This document shows, piece by piece, positions 17,495 to 26,548 of a stretch of DNA of 64,000 nt. The notes beneath the pieces were generated by a model, which was given only the letters and a program-made list of their open reading frames with translations, made no database searches and was not told where the DNA came from. Source of the stretch: Caballeronia calidae. GTDB taxonomy: Bacteria > Pseudomonadota > Gammaproteobacteria > Burkholderiales > Burkholderiaceae. How positions within the stretch are numbered: the first letter of the stretch is position 1; every line of letters begins with the position of its first letter. The translations under genes and the position numbers were made by a program. The DNA lies in NCBI RefSeq assembly GCF_900044055.2, contig NZ_FCOX02000004.1, positions 1 through 64,000 of the forward strand, in the 5' to 3' direction.

Positions 17495-17513
17495 TTGCAT
17501 ACCTGTTATGCAA
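17495..17513. promoter_or_regulatory. LysR-type operator, site A
   Basis: TTGCATACCTGTTATGCAA: perfect 7-bp arms around a 5-bp centre, in the SDR/LysR intergenic region. The inner 15 bp are identical to the site at 37387-37401, next to the paralogous LysR gene, and 15 bases recur at 20010-20024. Confidence 0.75.
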
Positions 17514-17562
17514 AACGCGAAAGACGCCGGAACCGACAATGACGCGAAGACCGGAGGCGCGA

Positions 17563-18489
17563 TTGGAACTGAAACAGTTGAGATACTTCGAAGTCGTCGC
17601 GCGCGAAGGCAGTCTGTCGCGCGCCGCGACGCTGCTCGGCGTGAGCCAGTCGCTTTTGACACGGCATATCCAGAGTCTGGAGCACGAGTTCGGCCTGCCG
17701 CTCCTGTACCGTCACGGTCACGGCATGTCACTGACCGACAACGGCAAGACCTTCCTCGCATCGGCGAGCGACATCCTGATGCGCACCGACAGCACCGTGA
17801 GCCAGATGCAGGCGCTGCGCTCGAGCCCCGGCGGCACGGTGACGATCGGCATTCCGCCGATGCTGGGCGAATTCCTGCTCGTGCCGCTCACGAAGCGCTT
17901 TCGCGCGGAGTTTCCCGAAGTGCGGCTCAAGCTGCGTGAGGGCGTGAGCGGCTATCTGCTCGAATGGCTGATGACGGGAAAGCTCGACATCGGCGTGCTC
18001 TACAACGTGACGTCGATGAACACCATCGGCGTGGAGCCGTTGCTGTCCGATGAGATGCTCCTGATCGGCCCGCCCGATGCCGGCGTATTGAACGCATCGG
18101 CGGAACCGCTCGCCTTCTCCGAGGCCGCCGATTTGCAGTGGATCCTGCCGCCCCGGCCGCACGGCCTGCGCACGCTCGCCGAAGACGCCGCGGCCGCGCG
18201 CGCGTTGTCGCTGAACATCGTCGTCGAGATCGATGCGATGGCAGGCATCTTCGATCTCGTCGAGGCGGGGCTCGGCTTCAGCATCGCGCCCTTCGCCGCG
18301 ATCGAAAAGCGCCTCGAACGCGGCACGCTCAAGGCGCGGCGCATTCACGAGCCTTCGCTGTCGGGCGTGCTGTCGATCGCGTTCTCGCCCAAGAAAGAAG
18401 CCACGCTCGCGATGAAGGCGCTGTATCGCATCGTGCGCCAGGAGACCGAATCGCTGGTGCGAAACGGCGTCTGGCGCGCGATCGATTGA
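17563..18489 (+). CDS. LysR-family transcriptional regulator (A)
   Basis: 308 aa. HTH about 1-60 (LKQLRYFEVVAREGSLSRAATLLGVSQSLLTRHIQSLE), then the two-lobed periplasmic-binding-like effector domain. I chose the TTG at 17563 because GGAGG lies 7 nt before it and because it gives exactly the same length and start (LELKQLRYF) as its paralogue at 36420-37346; an ATG at 17539 adds eight residues without a site. It belongs to the Cbl/CatM-like branch that starts directly at the HTH. Likely regulates the divergent SDR operon, the downstream MFS gene and perhaps the module at 37.5 kb. Confidence 0.9.
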   Translation: MELKQLRYFEVVAREGSLSRAATLLGVSQSLLTRHIQSLEHEFGLPLLYRHGHGMSLTDNGKTFLASASDILMRTDSTVSQMQALRSSPGGTVTIGIPPMLGEFLLVPLTKRFRAEFPEVRLKLREGVSGYLLEWLMTGKLDIGVLYNVTSMNTIGVEPLLSDEMLLIGPPDAGVLNASAEPLAFSEAADLQWILPPRPHGLRTLAEDAAAARALSLNIVVEIDAMAGIFDLVEAGLGFSIAPFAAIEKRLERGTLKARRIHEPSLSGVLSIAFSPKKEATLAMKALYRIVRQETESLVRNGVWRAID

Positions 18490-18496
18490 CTGCGTA

Positions 18497-19891
18497 TTAG
18501 GCGGGAGAATCCGTCAGCGCTTCGGCGGCGACATCGGCATCGGGCTTCCTGCGCGCTTCGTTGCCGCGCGCGAAGGTCGCGGCGGGCAACGACAGCACGA
18601 GAACACCGGTACATAGCAGCACGAAGCCGAGCGCATAGGTGCCGTTGTTGATGCTGCCGGTCATGTCCTTCACGATATTGGTGATCCACGAACCCGCGAT
18701 GCCGGACAAGCTTCCGAATGAATTGATCATCGCGAAGCCCGCGGCGGCGGCCGTCCCCGAAAGCAGGCTGCCCGGATAAGTCCAGACGACCGGCGTGAGC
18801 CCCAGCACGCCCGAGGCCGCGACACACAGGCAGATGATCGAGACTGGCACGTTGTGCGCGAAGACCGCGCTCAGGATCAGTCCCGCGCCGCCCATGAACG
18901 CGGGAATGGCGGCATGCCAGCGGCGCTCGCCGGTCTTGCTCGAATGCCATGCGTTGAAGAGCATCGTTGCGGCGGCGAAGACGAACGGAATCGCGGTGAG
19001 CAGACCGATATGGAACGTGTCCTTCACGCCCGATTCACGCACGATCGACGGCAGCCAGAACGACAATCCGTACCAGCCCGTCGCATACGTGAAGATGATC
19101 CCCGCGCAGATCCATACGCGATAGTCGCGCAACGCCGCGCCGAAGTGATACTCCTTGTGCGCATTCTCGGTGACGACGTTCTTTTCGAGCAGACGCTTCT
19201 GCGCATCGGTGAGCCAGCGCGCCTCGCCGATCTTGTCGCTGAGACCGAAGTACACGAGGAACGCGAGTGCCATCGCCGGAACGCCTTCGATCATGAGCAT
19301 CCATTGCCAGCCGCTATAGCCGAACCAGCCGTGCGAATGCTGCATGAGCCAGCCCGACACCGGTCCGCCGAACACGAGGCTCGTCGGCAACGCGAGCAGC
19401 AGGCCGAATGTCACCTTCGTCTGTCGATCGGAAGGAAACCAGTAATTGATATAGAGAAGCATGCCGGGATAGAAGCCCGCTTCGCAGCATCCGAGCAGCA
19501 GGCGCAGGATATAGAACATTGTCGCGTTCTGAACGCCGAACAATTGCGCGAGTTCGGCGGTGAACATCGTGCCCGCGGAAATCAGGCCCCACGTCAGCAT
19601 GATGCGCGCGATCCATCGCCGCGCGCCGACCCGATGCAGAATGATGTTGCTCGGAATCTCGAGCGCGATATAGCCGATGAAGAACATGCTCGCGCCGAGC
19701 GCGAACGCGGAATCGCCGATCTTCAGGTCGCCGAGCATTTGCAGCTTCGCAAAGCCGATATTGACGCGATCGAGAAACGAGAAGGTATGGCACAGGAATA
19801 GAATCGGCGCGATGCGCCATAAGAGCTTCTTGTACAGCTTTTCTTCGTCGACGGAATGCGCTGCGGCGCGGTCGATCGCATCGATGCTCAT
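18497..19891 (-). CDS. MFS transporter, ACS (anion:cation symporter) family
   Basis: 464 aa with 12 predicted membrane helices. RVNIGFAKLQML in helix 1 and EIPSNIILHRVGARRWIARIM in helices 2-3 are typical of phthalate/tartrate/hexuronate transporters of the ACS family, which import organic acids with protons. GGGAGGAG precedes the ATG at 19891. Convergent with LysR A (7 bp between stops). A copy of the LysR A operator lies 118 bp upstream of its start, so it probably imports the inducing acid. Confidence 0.88.
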   Translation of the reverse strand: MSIDAIDRAAAHSVDEEKLYKKLLWRIAPILFLCHTFSFLDRVNIGFAKLQMLGDLKIGDSAFALGASMFFIGYIALEIPSNIILHRVGARRWIARIMLTWGLISAGTMFTAELAQLFGVQNATMFYILRLLLGCCEAGFYPGMLLYINYWFPSDRQTKVTFGLLLALPTSLVFGGPVSGWLMQHSHGWFGYSGWQWMLMIEGVPAMALAFLVYFGLSDKIGEARWLTDAQKRLLEKNVVTENAHKEYHFGAALRDYRVWICAGIIFTYATGWYGLSFWLPSIVRESGVKDTFHIGLLTAIPFVFAAATMLFNAWHSSKTGERRWHAAIPAFMGGAGLILSAVFAHNVPVSIICLCVAASGVLGLTPVVWTYPGSLLSGTAAAAGFAMINSFGSLSGIAGSWITNIVKDMTGSINNGTYALGFVLLCTGVLVLSLPAATFARGNEARRKPDADVAAEALTDSPA

Positions 19892-20008
19892 GGGGTTGTC
19901 TCCTCCCGGTTTCGTCAGTGATTCAAGCGGATGAAATGCGCGGCCCGCTCTGGTTCGTTGGCGGGCTGGTGTTCGAGAAGCGTATTGATTGCGCACAGCG
20001 GACGCACG

Positions 20009-20024
20009 AATACCTGTTATGCAA
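20009..20024. promoter_or_regulatory. LysR-type operator, site B (imperfect)
   Basis: AATACCTGTTATGCAA shares 15 consecutive bases (ATACCTGTTATGCAA) with site A, but the left arm is degenerate. Located 118 bp upstream of the ACS transporter start. Confidence 0.55.
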
Positions 20025-20155
20025 GCACCGCATAAGAGCGTGCGGATAAAAAGCGCGATAGCTTTGCGCAGCAAGGATTTCAGCGGCTCGTGCGGCGCTT
20101 CGCCGGCTTCAGGAATGGCGCGTTTACCCCTAAAGCGAAGGCCATCGGCAAATCG

Positions 20156-21118
20156 TCAGTCCTGTTCCGCGTGCAGCATCGCCGCGAAGTTCGCGCGCAG
20201 ATGATCCAGAAACAGTGTCGATGCCAGGTTGAGATCCGCTTTCGTGCGGACCAGAACGCCGAAGTTGCGCGAGAGATCGATCTCGGGCACGTCGAGCGTC
20301 GCGCGCGATTCGAGCGAGTAGCGCTGCGCCATGTAGCGCGGCAGAAAGGTCGCGCCGAGTCCCGCATCCACGAGTCCGAGCACCGTGCCGACATTGGTCG
20401 AGTGCTGGATCGTGCTCAGCGACAAGCCGCGCTTCGCGAGCGCCTTCGACAGCCGTGACTGCAGGAGCGTATAGCGTTCGAGCAGCATCAGCGGCAGGCG
20501 TGCGAGCTGTTCGAGCGAAATGTGCTTCTGTCCCGCGAGCGGATGCGCCTTCGGCAGCACGACCAGCATCGGCTCGCGCGCGAGCGGCTCGAAGCGGAGC
20601 TTGTCCGAATCGTCGTCGAACGCGCTGACGGCGAGATCGGCCTGACCCGATTCGACCGCCGCGAGCACGTCCTCATATTGCAGGTCGCGGACCTGGATCT
20701 GCATCGCGGGATACGCCTGACGAAACGACTGGATGAGTTGCGGCAGGACGACGGCGGCGAGCATCGGCGTGGTCGCGATCACGGCGCGCAGTCTCGACGA
20801 TGCCGCCCGCGACTGAAAATCCAGCAGCAGTTCGCGCAAACCCTGAAGCGCGAGTCTCGCGCGGTTCGCGAGTTCGGCGCCGTCGGGCGTAACCGACACG
20901 CGGCGCGTCGTGCGTTCGACGAGCTTCGTCTTCAGCATCGCTTCGAGCCGCTGCACGCGATTGGTCACGGAAGGCTGGGAGACGTGCATCTTTCTGGCCG
21001 CCGCGCTGAAGCTGCCGAGCTCCGCCACCGCGAGAAAGGTTTCGAGCTCGACGAGATCGAAGCGCAGGCCGAGCGCGTCGATGCCTTCGGCCGCAACGGA
21101 ACGGTCATCACGGGACAT
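20156..21118 (-). CDS. LysR-family transcriptional regulator (C)
   Basis: About 320 aa. HTH at roughly 20-80 (LVELETFLAVAELGSFSAAARKMHVSQPSVTNRVQRLE), effector domain to the end. I chose the ATG at 21118 because GGAGGAAG precedes it; an ATG at 21145 adds nine residues. It is a close relative of the regulator at 26549-27517, down to LRFDLVELETFLAV at the start and LGATFLPR in the second lobe. Divergent from an MHS symporter-MBL operon, which it most likely controls. Confidence 0.9.
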   Translation of the reverse strand: MSRDDRSVAAEGIDALGLRFDLVELETFLAVAELGSFSAAARKMHVSQPSVTNRVQRLEAMLKTKLVERTTRRVSVTPDGAELANRARLALQGLRELLLDFQSRAASSRLRAVIATTPMLAAVVLPQLIQSFRQAYPAMQIQVRDLQYEDVLAAVESGQADLAVSAFDDDSDKLRFEPLAREPMLVVLPKAHPLAGQKHISLEQLARLPLMLLERYTLLQSRLSKALAKRGLSLSTIQHSTNVGTVLGLVDAGLGATFLPRYMAQRYSLESRATLDVPEIDLSRNFGVLVRTKADLNLASTLFLDHLRANFAAMLHAEQD

Positions 21119-21169
21119 GCCGCTGCTTCCTCCGCTCCCGTTCATTTATAGCGCCATCTTATAAATCGA

Positions 21170-21185
21170 TATTCTAAAGCGAATA
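21170..21185. promoter_or_regulatory. LysR-type operator candidate between LysR C and its divergent operon
   Basis: TATTC-N6-GAATA is a perfect inverted repeat with centre TAAAGC. TAAAGC followed by AATAG recurs at 27568-27579 in front of the paralogous regulator, which supports a shared binding element. Confidence 0.5.
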
Positions 21186-21291
21186 GAGTTTCGCCCGCCC
21201 GTTCCCGATAATTTCAGCATTACATTCCCCGCGTCCGCAGCGCCGGGGAGACAGAACATATCAGGCATCAGCAATCAGTTGAGGAGACAAG

Positions 21292-22650
21292 ATGGTCAAC
21301 GATTCGGATATCCGGCGGGTTTCGTTCGCCAGCGCGATAGGCGCCACCCTCGAGTGGTACGACTTTTTCATCTTCGGATCGGCGGCGGCGCTGGTCTTCA
21401 ACAAGCTGTTCTTCCCCGCGATCGATCCGGTCGCGGGCACGATCGCGTCGCTCGCGAGCTTCGCGATCGGCTTCATCGCGCGGCCGGTGGGCGGCATCGT
21501 GTTCGGTCATTACGGCGACAAGATCGGCCGCAAGGCGATGCTCGTGCTGAGCCTGCTGATGATGGGCGGGGTGACCTTCCTGATCGGCCTTTTGCCGACG
21601 TATGAAAGCATCGGCCTCGGCGCGCCGATCCTCCTCACGACGCTGCGCTTTCTGCAAGGCTTCGCGGTCGGCGGCGAATGGGGCGGCGCGACGCTGATGG
21701 TGATCGAGCACTCCCCCGCGAAGAAACGCGGTTTCTACGGCGCGTGGCCGCAAATGGGCATCTCCGCCGCGCTGATCCTCTCGACCGGCGTGATGGCCGT
21801 GACCACCGCGATCACGACGCCCGAGCAGTTCGCGGCGTGGGGCTGGCGCGTGCCGTTCCTGCTCTCCGGCTTGCTCGTCGTGGTGGGCTTCATCATCCGC
21901 CGGCGCGTGTCCGAGTCGCCGAGCTTCCAGAAGCTGCAGCGCTCGCACACCGCCGAGAAGATGCCGATCGCGACGGTCATCGCCACGCAGAAGAAGCGCA
22001 CGCTGCAAGTGGTCGCGGCGCAGGCCGCCGAAAACACGAGCTTCTTCGTGATCTCGGTCTATGCGCTCGTCTATCTGACGCAGAACCTGCACATCGAGAA
22101 GCCGCTCGCGATTCGCGCGCTGATGATCGGCTCGTTCTTCACGCTGCTGTCGCAGCCGTTCTTCGGCGCGCTGTCGGATCGCATCGGCCGCAAGAAGGTC
22201 TATATGGGCGGCATGATCTTTCTCGGCGCGTTCATCTTTCCGTTCTTCAAAATGCTCGATACGGGCAGCTACCCGGTGATCGTCACGGCGATCTCGCTCG
22301 CGATGGTCTTCGGTCTCGGCAGCACGCTCTCGGCGCAGCCCGCGCTCATCAGCGAGCAGTATCCGGCTGCGATACGCTATAGCGGTGTGTCGGTGGCCTA
22401 TCAGCTCGCAACCGTGATCTGGAGCGGCCCCACGCCGATCCTCGCCGCGCTGTTCGTGATGTGGGCGGGCGGGTACTGGCTGCTGGCCGCGTACATCGTG
22501 GTCGCCGCCGTGATCTCCGTGCTCGGCATCATGCCGTTGCGCGAAGCCGCCGGGCTCGAACTGTCCGCGCTGGAGCACGGCACCGAGCGCGCGACGCACG
22601 CGGAACGTCAGCCCATCGCAACAGGTTTGTCGGGAGAACAGGCATCGTGA
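21292..22650 (+). CDS. MFS transporter, metabolite:H+ symporter (MHS) family
   Basis: 452 aa, 12 helices. Hallmarks of the MHS group are visible: ATLEWYDFFIFGSAAAL in helix 1, the loop 2-3 signature GHYGDKIGRKAMLVLSL, and GGEWGGATLMVIEHSPAKKRGFYG around helix 5. GAGGAGACAAG precedes the ATG. Clearly paralogous to the symporter at 30916-32268. Followed without a gap by an MBL hydrolase (GTGA overlap), so the imported compound is probably its substrate or a precursor. Confidence 0.9.
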   Translation: MVNDSDIRRVSFASAIGATLEWYDFFIFGSAAALVFNKLFFPAIDPVAGTIASLASFAIGFIARPVGGIVFGHYGDKIGRKAMLVLSLLMMGGVTFLIGLLPTYESIGLGAPILLTTLRFLQGFAVGGEWGGATLMVIEHSPAKKRGFYGAWPQMGISAALILSTGVMAVTTAITTPEQFAAWGWRVPFLLSGLLVVVGFIIRRRVSESPSFQKLQRSHTAEKMPIATVIATQKKRTLQVVAAQAAENTSFFVISVYALVYLTQNLHIEKPLAIRALMIGSFFTLLSQPFFGALSDRIGRKKVYMGGMIFLGAFIFPFFKMLDTGSYPVIVTAISLAMVFGLGSTLSAQPALISEQYPAAIRYSGVSVAYQLATVIWSGPTPILAALFVMWAGGYWLLAAYIVVAAVISVLGIMPLREAAGLELSALEHGTERATHAERQPIATGLSGEQAS

Positions 22651-23528
22651 TTCGATTCAGGATTGGCAACGTCACGGCGACGCTCGTTCAGGAGACCGTC
22701 GACAGGTCCTTCGAGTTTCTCAGGTTCTTTCCGCTGGCGACGCCCGAAGACGTTCAGGACAATCTCTCGTGGATCGCGCCCGGTCATTACGATCCCGCGA
22801 CGGGCCGCATGCTGCTCAGCATGCACTCGTGGCTGCTGGATACGGGGCGTCACAAGATCCTGATCGATGGCTGCGTCGGCAACGACAAGGACCGGCCCGG
22901 CCGTCCCGACTGGTGCAATCTGCAGACGCCGTATCTCGACCGCCTCGCGACGGCCGGCGCGAGGCCCGAAGAGATCGACTATGTGCTCTGCACGCATCTT
23001 CATGCGGATCATGTGGGCTGGAATACGCGGCTCATCGGCGATCGCTGGGTGCCGACGTTTCCCAACGCGAAGTATGTGTTTTCGAAGACCGAGAACGACT
23101 ACTGGGAAGCGCGCTATGCGGCGGATTCGAAGGGGCATCACATCCTCGGCTACAAGGACAGCGTGCTGCCGGTGATCGAGGCGGGCCAGGCGATGATCGT
23201 CGATGACTACGCCCAGATCGGAGATTGTCTCTTTCTCGAGCCCGCGCCGGGACATACGCCGGGGCATATCGCGATCTGGCTGAAGTCGAACGATGCCCAC
23301 GCCGTCATGACCGGCGACATTCTTCATCATCCGATTCAGGTGAAGTATCCGCACTGGAGCTGCTTCGGCTGCATCGACCAGAAGCAATCCGCAGAGACGC
23401 GCCTGAAGGTGCTGGAAAAGACCTGCGAGCAGCGCGCGCTGCTCTTGCCGGGACACTTCATGGCGCCGCATGCCGGCTATGTCGACGAGAAGCCTGGCGG
23501 CGGTTTCGATTTCCGGCATCCGGACTGA
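22647..23528 (+). CDS. Metallo-beta-lactamase-fold hydrolase
   Basis: 293 aa from a GTG whose bases overlap the symporter's stop. The metal site HLHADH (His117, His119, Asp121, His122) is intact, with further His at GHTPGH and at the C-terminal LPGHF and metal-bridging Asp in TGDILHH. N-acyl homoserine lactonase-like MBL enzymes share this layout, so a lactonase or esterase acting on the imported compound is plausible. Closed by a strong terminator. Confidence 0.87.
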   Translation: MIRFRIGNVTATLVQETVDRSFEFLRFFPLATPEDVQDNLSWIAPGHYDPATGRMLLSMHSWLLDTGRHKILIDGCVGNDKDRPGRPDWCNLQTPYLDRLATAGARPEEIDYVLCTHLHADHVGWNTRLIGDRWVPTFPNAKYVFSKTENDYWEARYAADSKGHHILGYKDSVLPVIEAGQAMIVDDYAQIGDCLFLEPAPGHTPGHIAIWLKSNDAHAVMTGDILHHPIQVKYPHWSCFGCIDQKQSAETRLKVLEKTCEQRALLLPGHFMAPHAGYVDEKPGGGFDFRHPD

Positions 23529-23546
23529 TCCGTCATCCGTTATGCG

Positions 23547-23571
23547 GCCGGGACATGCGTCCCGGCTTTTT
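23547..23571 (+). terminator. Terminator after the symporter-hydrolase operon
   Basis: GCCGGGAC (23547-23554) pairs perfectly with GTCCCGGC (23559-23566) over an ATGC loop, followed by five T. Confidence 0.9.
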
Positions 23572-23595
23572 GCCATCCATCGCGAACGCAACTTC

Positions 23596-24189
23596 ATGAC
23601 ACATCGTCCCGCCCCGACCGATACGGCAATTCATCCTTTGATCGCAGAGCGCTGGAGCCCGCGCGCGTATGCGGATCGTCCCGTCGCGCACGCGCAAGTG
23701 ATCGCCATGCTCGAAGCGGCGCGTTGGGCGCCGTCGGCGTTCAACGCGCAGCCGTGGCGTTTCGTCGTGTTCGAAAAGACAGAAGATCCCGCCGCGTTCG
23801 AGCGCGCGTTCGGCACGCTCATACCGTTCAATCAGTCGTGGAATGCGAATGCCCAGGTGCTGATCGCCGTGCTCGCGGATACGCTCACGTCGAAGGGCAC
23901 GGCGAATCCGGGCGCGAGCTACGACGCGGGCGCCGCCGCGATGGCGCTGCTGCTGCAGGCACATGCACAAGGTCTCGCCGCGCACGCAATGAGCGGCCTC
24001 GACGCCGGCGCATTCCGCAAGATCTTCGCGATTCCCGAGCGCTATGACGTGTTGAGCATGATCTCGGTCGCGCATCACGGCGACGCGCAATCGCTTCCCG
24101 CCGCGCTCGCCGAGCGCGAACAGGCGCCGCGCGCGCGTCTGCCGCTCGATCAGATCGCGCATTTCGGCGCATGGCCTGAATCGGCCTGA
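23596..24189 (+). CDS. Nitroreductase-family flavoprotein
   Basis: 197 aa, typical for the family. FMN-binding stretches RWSPRAYADRPV and AARWAPSAFNAQPWRFVVF at the N-terminus, and the central GASYDAGAAAMALLLQAHAQGLAAH. These dimeric FMN enzymes reduce nitro, quinone or unsaturated carbonyl groups, or dehydrogenate small molecules. No strong ribosome binding site; the gene begins just after a terminator, so it has its own promoter. Ends at a bidirectional terminator. Confidence 0.85.
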   Translation: MTHRPAPTDTAIHPLIAERWSPRAYADRPVAHAQVIAMLEAARWAPSAFNAQPWRFVVFEKTEDPAAFERAFGTLIPFNQSWNANAQVLIAVLADTLTSKGTANPGASYDAGAAAMALLLQAHAQGLAAHAMSGLDAGAFRKIFAIPERYDVLSMISVAHHGDAQSLPAALAEREQAPRARLPLDQIAHFGAWPESA

Positions 24190-24203
24190 AGCTCGCGTCG
24201 ATA

Positions 24204-24237
24204 AAAAAGGCATCCGGCGCGAACCGGATGCCTTTTT
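24204..24237. terminator. Bidirectional terminator between convergent genes
   Basis: AAAAAGGCATCCGG (24204-24217) and CCGGATGCCTTTTT (24224-24237) form a perfect 14-bp stem with a CGCGAA loop. A/T runs on both sides serve the nitroreductase (plus) and the lumazine synthase operon (minus). Confidence 0.93.
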
Positions 24238-24255
24238 CGTTTGCGAGGACCGCTT

Positions 24256-24723
24256 TCAGGCGATGAGTGCGACCCGCTGCAAGGTCTCGATGCACGCGTT
24301 CGCCACTTCGCGTCCCTTCACGCGCATGTGGTCATGAAAGAATCTCACGTGTTCTTCGCCGGCATGGAAGTGATGCGGCGTGAGCACCGCGGAGAATACC
24401 GGCGTGAGCGTGTCGAGCTGCACCTGCATCAATCCGTCGATGACCGCTCGCGCGACGAACTCATGCCGATAGATCCCGCCGTCGACGACGAGTCCCGCCG
24501 CGACGATCGCATCGAATCCGCCGCGCCGCGCAAGCAGCTTCGCATGCAGCGGCAATTCGAACGCGCCGGGCACCTCGAAGCATTCGACGGCGCTCGCATC
24601 GAAGCCCAGATCGACGACGCCGGCGATAAACGCATGACGGCACTGATCCACGATCTCGCGATGCCAGCACGACTGCACGAACGCGATGCGCAAGGGTTCG
24701 ACCGGTTGCGAAGGAGCGTTCAT
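24256..24723 (-). CDS. ribH: 6,7-dimethyl-8-ribityllumazine synthase, RibH2-like
   Basis: 155 aa. Core motifs: IAFVQSCWHREIVDQCR at the N-terminus, the FEVPGAFELPLHAKLLARRGGFDAIVAAGLVVDGGIYRHEFVA centre and the AVLTPHHFHAGEEHVRFFHDH end. The second-step GxVIRGxTxHF of housekeeping RibH is GLVVDGGIYRHEF here, as in the RibH2 type found in some Rhizobiales and Burkholderiales. Overlaps the alcohol dehydrogenase by 4 bp (ATGA). It belongs to a flavin reductase-dehydrogenase operon rather than to riboflavin genes, so it may boost flavin supply or act on another substrate. Confidence 0.85.
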   Translation of the reverse strand: MNAPSQPVEPLRIAFVQSCWHREIVDQCRHAFIAGVVDLGFDASAVECFEVPGAFELPLHAKLLARRGGFDAIVAAGLVVDGGIYRHEFVARAVIDGLMQVQLDTLTPVFSAVLTPHHFHAGEEHVRFFHDHMRVKGREVANACIETLQRVALIA

Positions 24724-25880
24724 AGCGCGGCCTTGTAGATGTCGAGCGCGGCCGCTTCGGTCATCTCGCGAGGATTGTTGATGAGCAGACGCTGCTGCTT
24801 CATCGCGTCGGCGGCGAGCATCGGCAGATGCGATTCGTTGACGCCCACTTCGCGCAGCGTGCGCGGAATGCCGGTTTCGTTCACGAGCGTCTGCATCGCC
24901 TGGATGAAGGCTTCCGTCTTCGCTTCGATGCTGTCATCGGCGGCGACGCATCCGAGCGTGTCCGCGAGCTCCGCATAGCGCGCGGCGGCGGCGGGCGCGT
25001 TGAAGCGCAGCACGTGCATCAGCACCAGCGCGTTCGAGAGACCGTGCGGCACGTGGAAGTGCCCGCCGAGCGGATACGCGAGCGCGTGAACGGCGGCCAC
25101 GGGCGCGTTTGAGAACGCCTGACCCGCGAGCGTCGCGCCGAGCAGCATGGCTTCGCGGGCGGCGCGGTCGCGGCCCTCGCGGCACGCGGGCAGCAGGTTC
25201 GCGTAGAGCAGACGCAGCGCTTCCTTCGCGAGCATGTCGGAGAGCGGATTCTTCAGGCGCGCCGACGTATACGCCTCGATCGCATGCACCATTGCGTCGA
25301 TGCCCGTCGCGGCGGTTGCCTGCGGTGGCAGGCCGAGCGTGAGTTCGGCGTCGAGCAGCGCGAGATCGGGATAGAGAATCGGCGACACGACGCCGCTCTT
25401 CGTGGTTGCGCCCGTCGTCACGATGGAAATGGCCGTGACTTCCGAGCCGGTGCCCGCGGTCGTAGGCATCAGCACGAGCGGCAGGCGCGGGCCTTCGACA
25501 TTGCCGACGCCGTACATCTTCTCGAGCGGCTGGTCGGACGCGCACAGCACGGCAATGAGCTTCGCGACGTCCATCGACGAGCCGCCGCCGAGACCCAGCA
25601 CGACTTGCGCGCCGCTCGCCCTCGCGCGCGCGGCGGCATCGAGCACGACGTGATCGGGCGGATCGGCGATCACGTCGTCGATCACGGTCACGTCCCAGCC
25701 TTGCGTGGCAAGATTATCGAGCGCGGGCGCGATCAGGCCGCTGTCATTGAGGAAGCGGTCGGTGACGAGCACGAGACGGCGCTCGTCGCGATAGCGCTCG
25801 CGCAGCAGCGTGCCGAGACGCCGTGCGCTGCCGTAATCGACCACGAGCGAGGGAACGGTGGTGAAGCTGAATGCGTTCAT
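24720..25880 (-). CDS. Iron-containing alcohol dehydrogenase
   Basis: 386 aa, group III ADH. NAD loop GLGGGSSMDVAKLIAVL (about 94-110), the TAGTGSEVT motif, and metal-binding Asp/His in GIDAMVHAIEAY and VHALAYPLGGHFHVPHGLSN. Relatives include lactaldehyde reductase, 1,3-propanediol dehydrogenase and maleylacetate reductase; the last is a frequent partner of two-component flavin monooxygenases in aromatic degradation, but the sequence here is nearer to general alcohol dehydrogenases. Only 9 bp separate it from the flavin reductase gene upstream. Confidence 0.88.
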   Translation of the reverse strand: MNAFSFTTVPSLVVDYGSARRLGTLLRERYRDERRLVLVTDRFLNDSGLIAPALDNLATQGWDVTVIDDVIADPPDHVVLDAAARARASGAQVVLGLGGGSSMDVAKLIAVLCASDQPLEKMYGVGNVEGPRLPLVLMPTTAGTGSEVTAISIVTTGATTKSGVVSPILYPDLALLDAELTLGLPPQATAATGIDAMVHAIEAYTSARLKNPLSDMLAKEALRLLYANLLPACREGRDRAAREAMLLGATLAGQAFSNAPVAAVHALAYPLGGHFHVPHGLSNALVLMHVLRFNAPAAAARYAELADTLGCVAADDSIEAKTEAFIQAMQTLVNETGIPRTLREVGVNESHLPMLAADAMKQQRLLINNPREMTEAAALDIYKAAL

Positions 25881-25889
25881 GCGATGGGC

Positions 25890-26399
25890 TCAGGCGAGAG
25901 AGTCTGCGGTTTCGAGTTCGAGATTGCGAAAACCCCGGTTGTAATAGACGAGCGGCGTGGCCTCGCCGAGCTCGACGTCCTGAATCTCGCCGATCAGCAC
26001 GGTATGGTCGCCCGCTTCATGCACGTCACGCGCGACACACACGAGCGAGGCCATCGAGCCCGGCAGCATCGGCGGATGCGGGTTGTCGTCGGTGCCGTAG
26101 CGAAACGCGTGCGGACCGAACTTGTCGACGCCCTTGCGCGCGAAATGCATCGCGATGTCCTTCTGCTCCTGCGACAGGATGTTGATCGCGTAGCGCTGCG
26201 CCTTGACGAACGCCGCGTGCGAATCCGCCGTGTTGGCGATGCATACGAGCACCAGCGGCGGGTTCATCGACACGGACGAAAACGAGCTGGCGGTAAAGCC
26301 CCAGTGACGGCCTTTTTCGTCGGTCGTCGAGACGATGGTGACGCCGCTCGGGAAGGCCGAAAGCGCGTCACGGAAGGTCTGGTTGTTCTTGAGCGTCAT
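25890..26399 (-). CDS. Flavin reductase (FMN reductase component, HpaC/NtaB-like)
   Basis: 169 aa. Flavin_Reduct domain throughout: FRDALSAFPSGVTIVSTTDE, GFTASSFSSVSMNPPLVLVCI, YAINILSQEQKDIA. These enzymes supply FMNH2 or FADH2 to a separate monooxygenase; the likely partner is the FMN-dependent monooxygenase at 29444-30853. GGAGACTCTTTC precedes the ATG at 26399. First gene of the operon with the dehydrogenase and lumazine synthase. Confidence 0.87.
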   Translation of the reverse strand: MTLKNNQTFRDALSAFPSGVTIVSTTDEKGRHWGFTASSFSSVSMNPPLVLVCIANTADSHAAFVKAQRYAINILSQEQKDIAMHFARKGVDKFGPHAFRYGTDDNPHPPMLPGSMASLVCVARDVHEAGDHTVLIGEIQDVELGEATPLVYYNRGFRNLELETADSLA

Positions 26400-26548
26400 G
26401 AAAGAGTCTCCGGATGAGATGAGCGCACGGCTTGATGCACTCCATGACGCCAGTCTAGGGTCGGGCGCTCCGCAGAACAATTTCGATGTCGCGATGGATT
26501 CATCGGCAAAACGGATAGATGCGCGCATTGATAGGCGCATCGTCCGCA

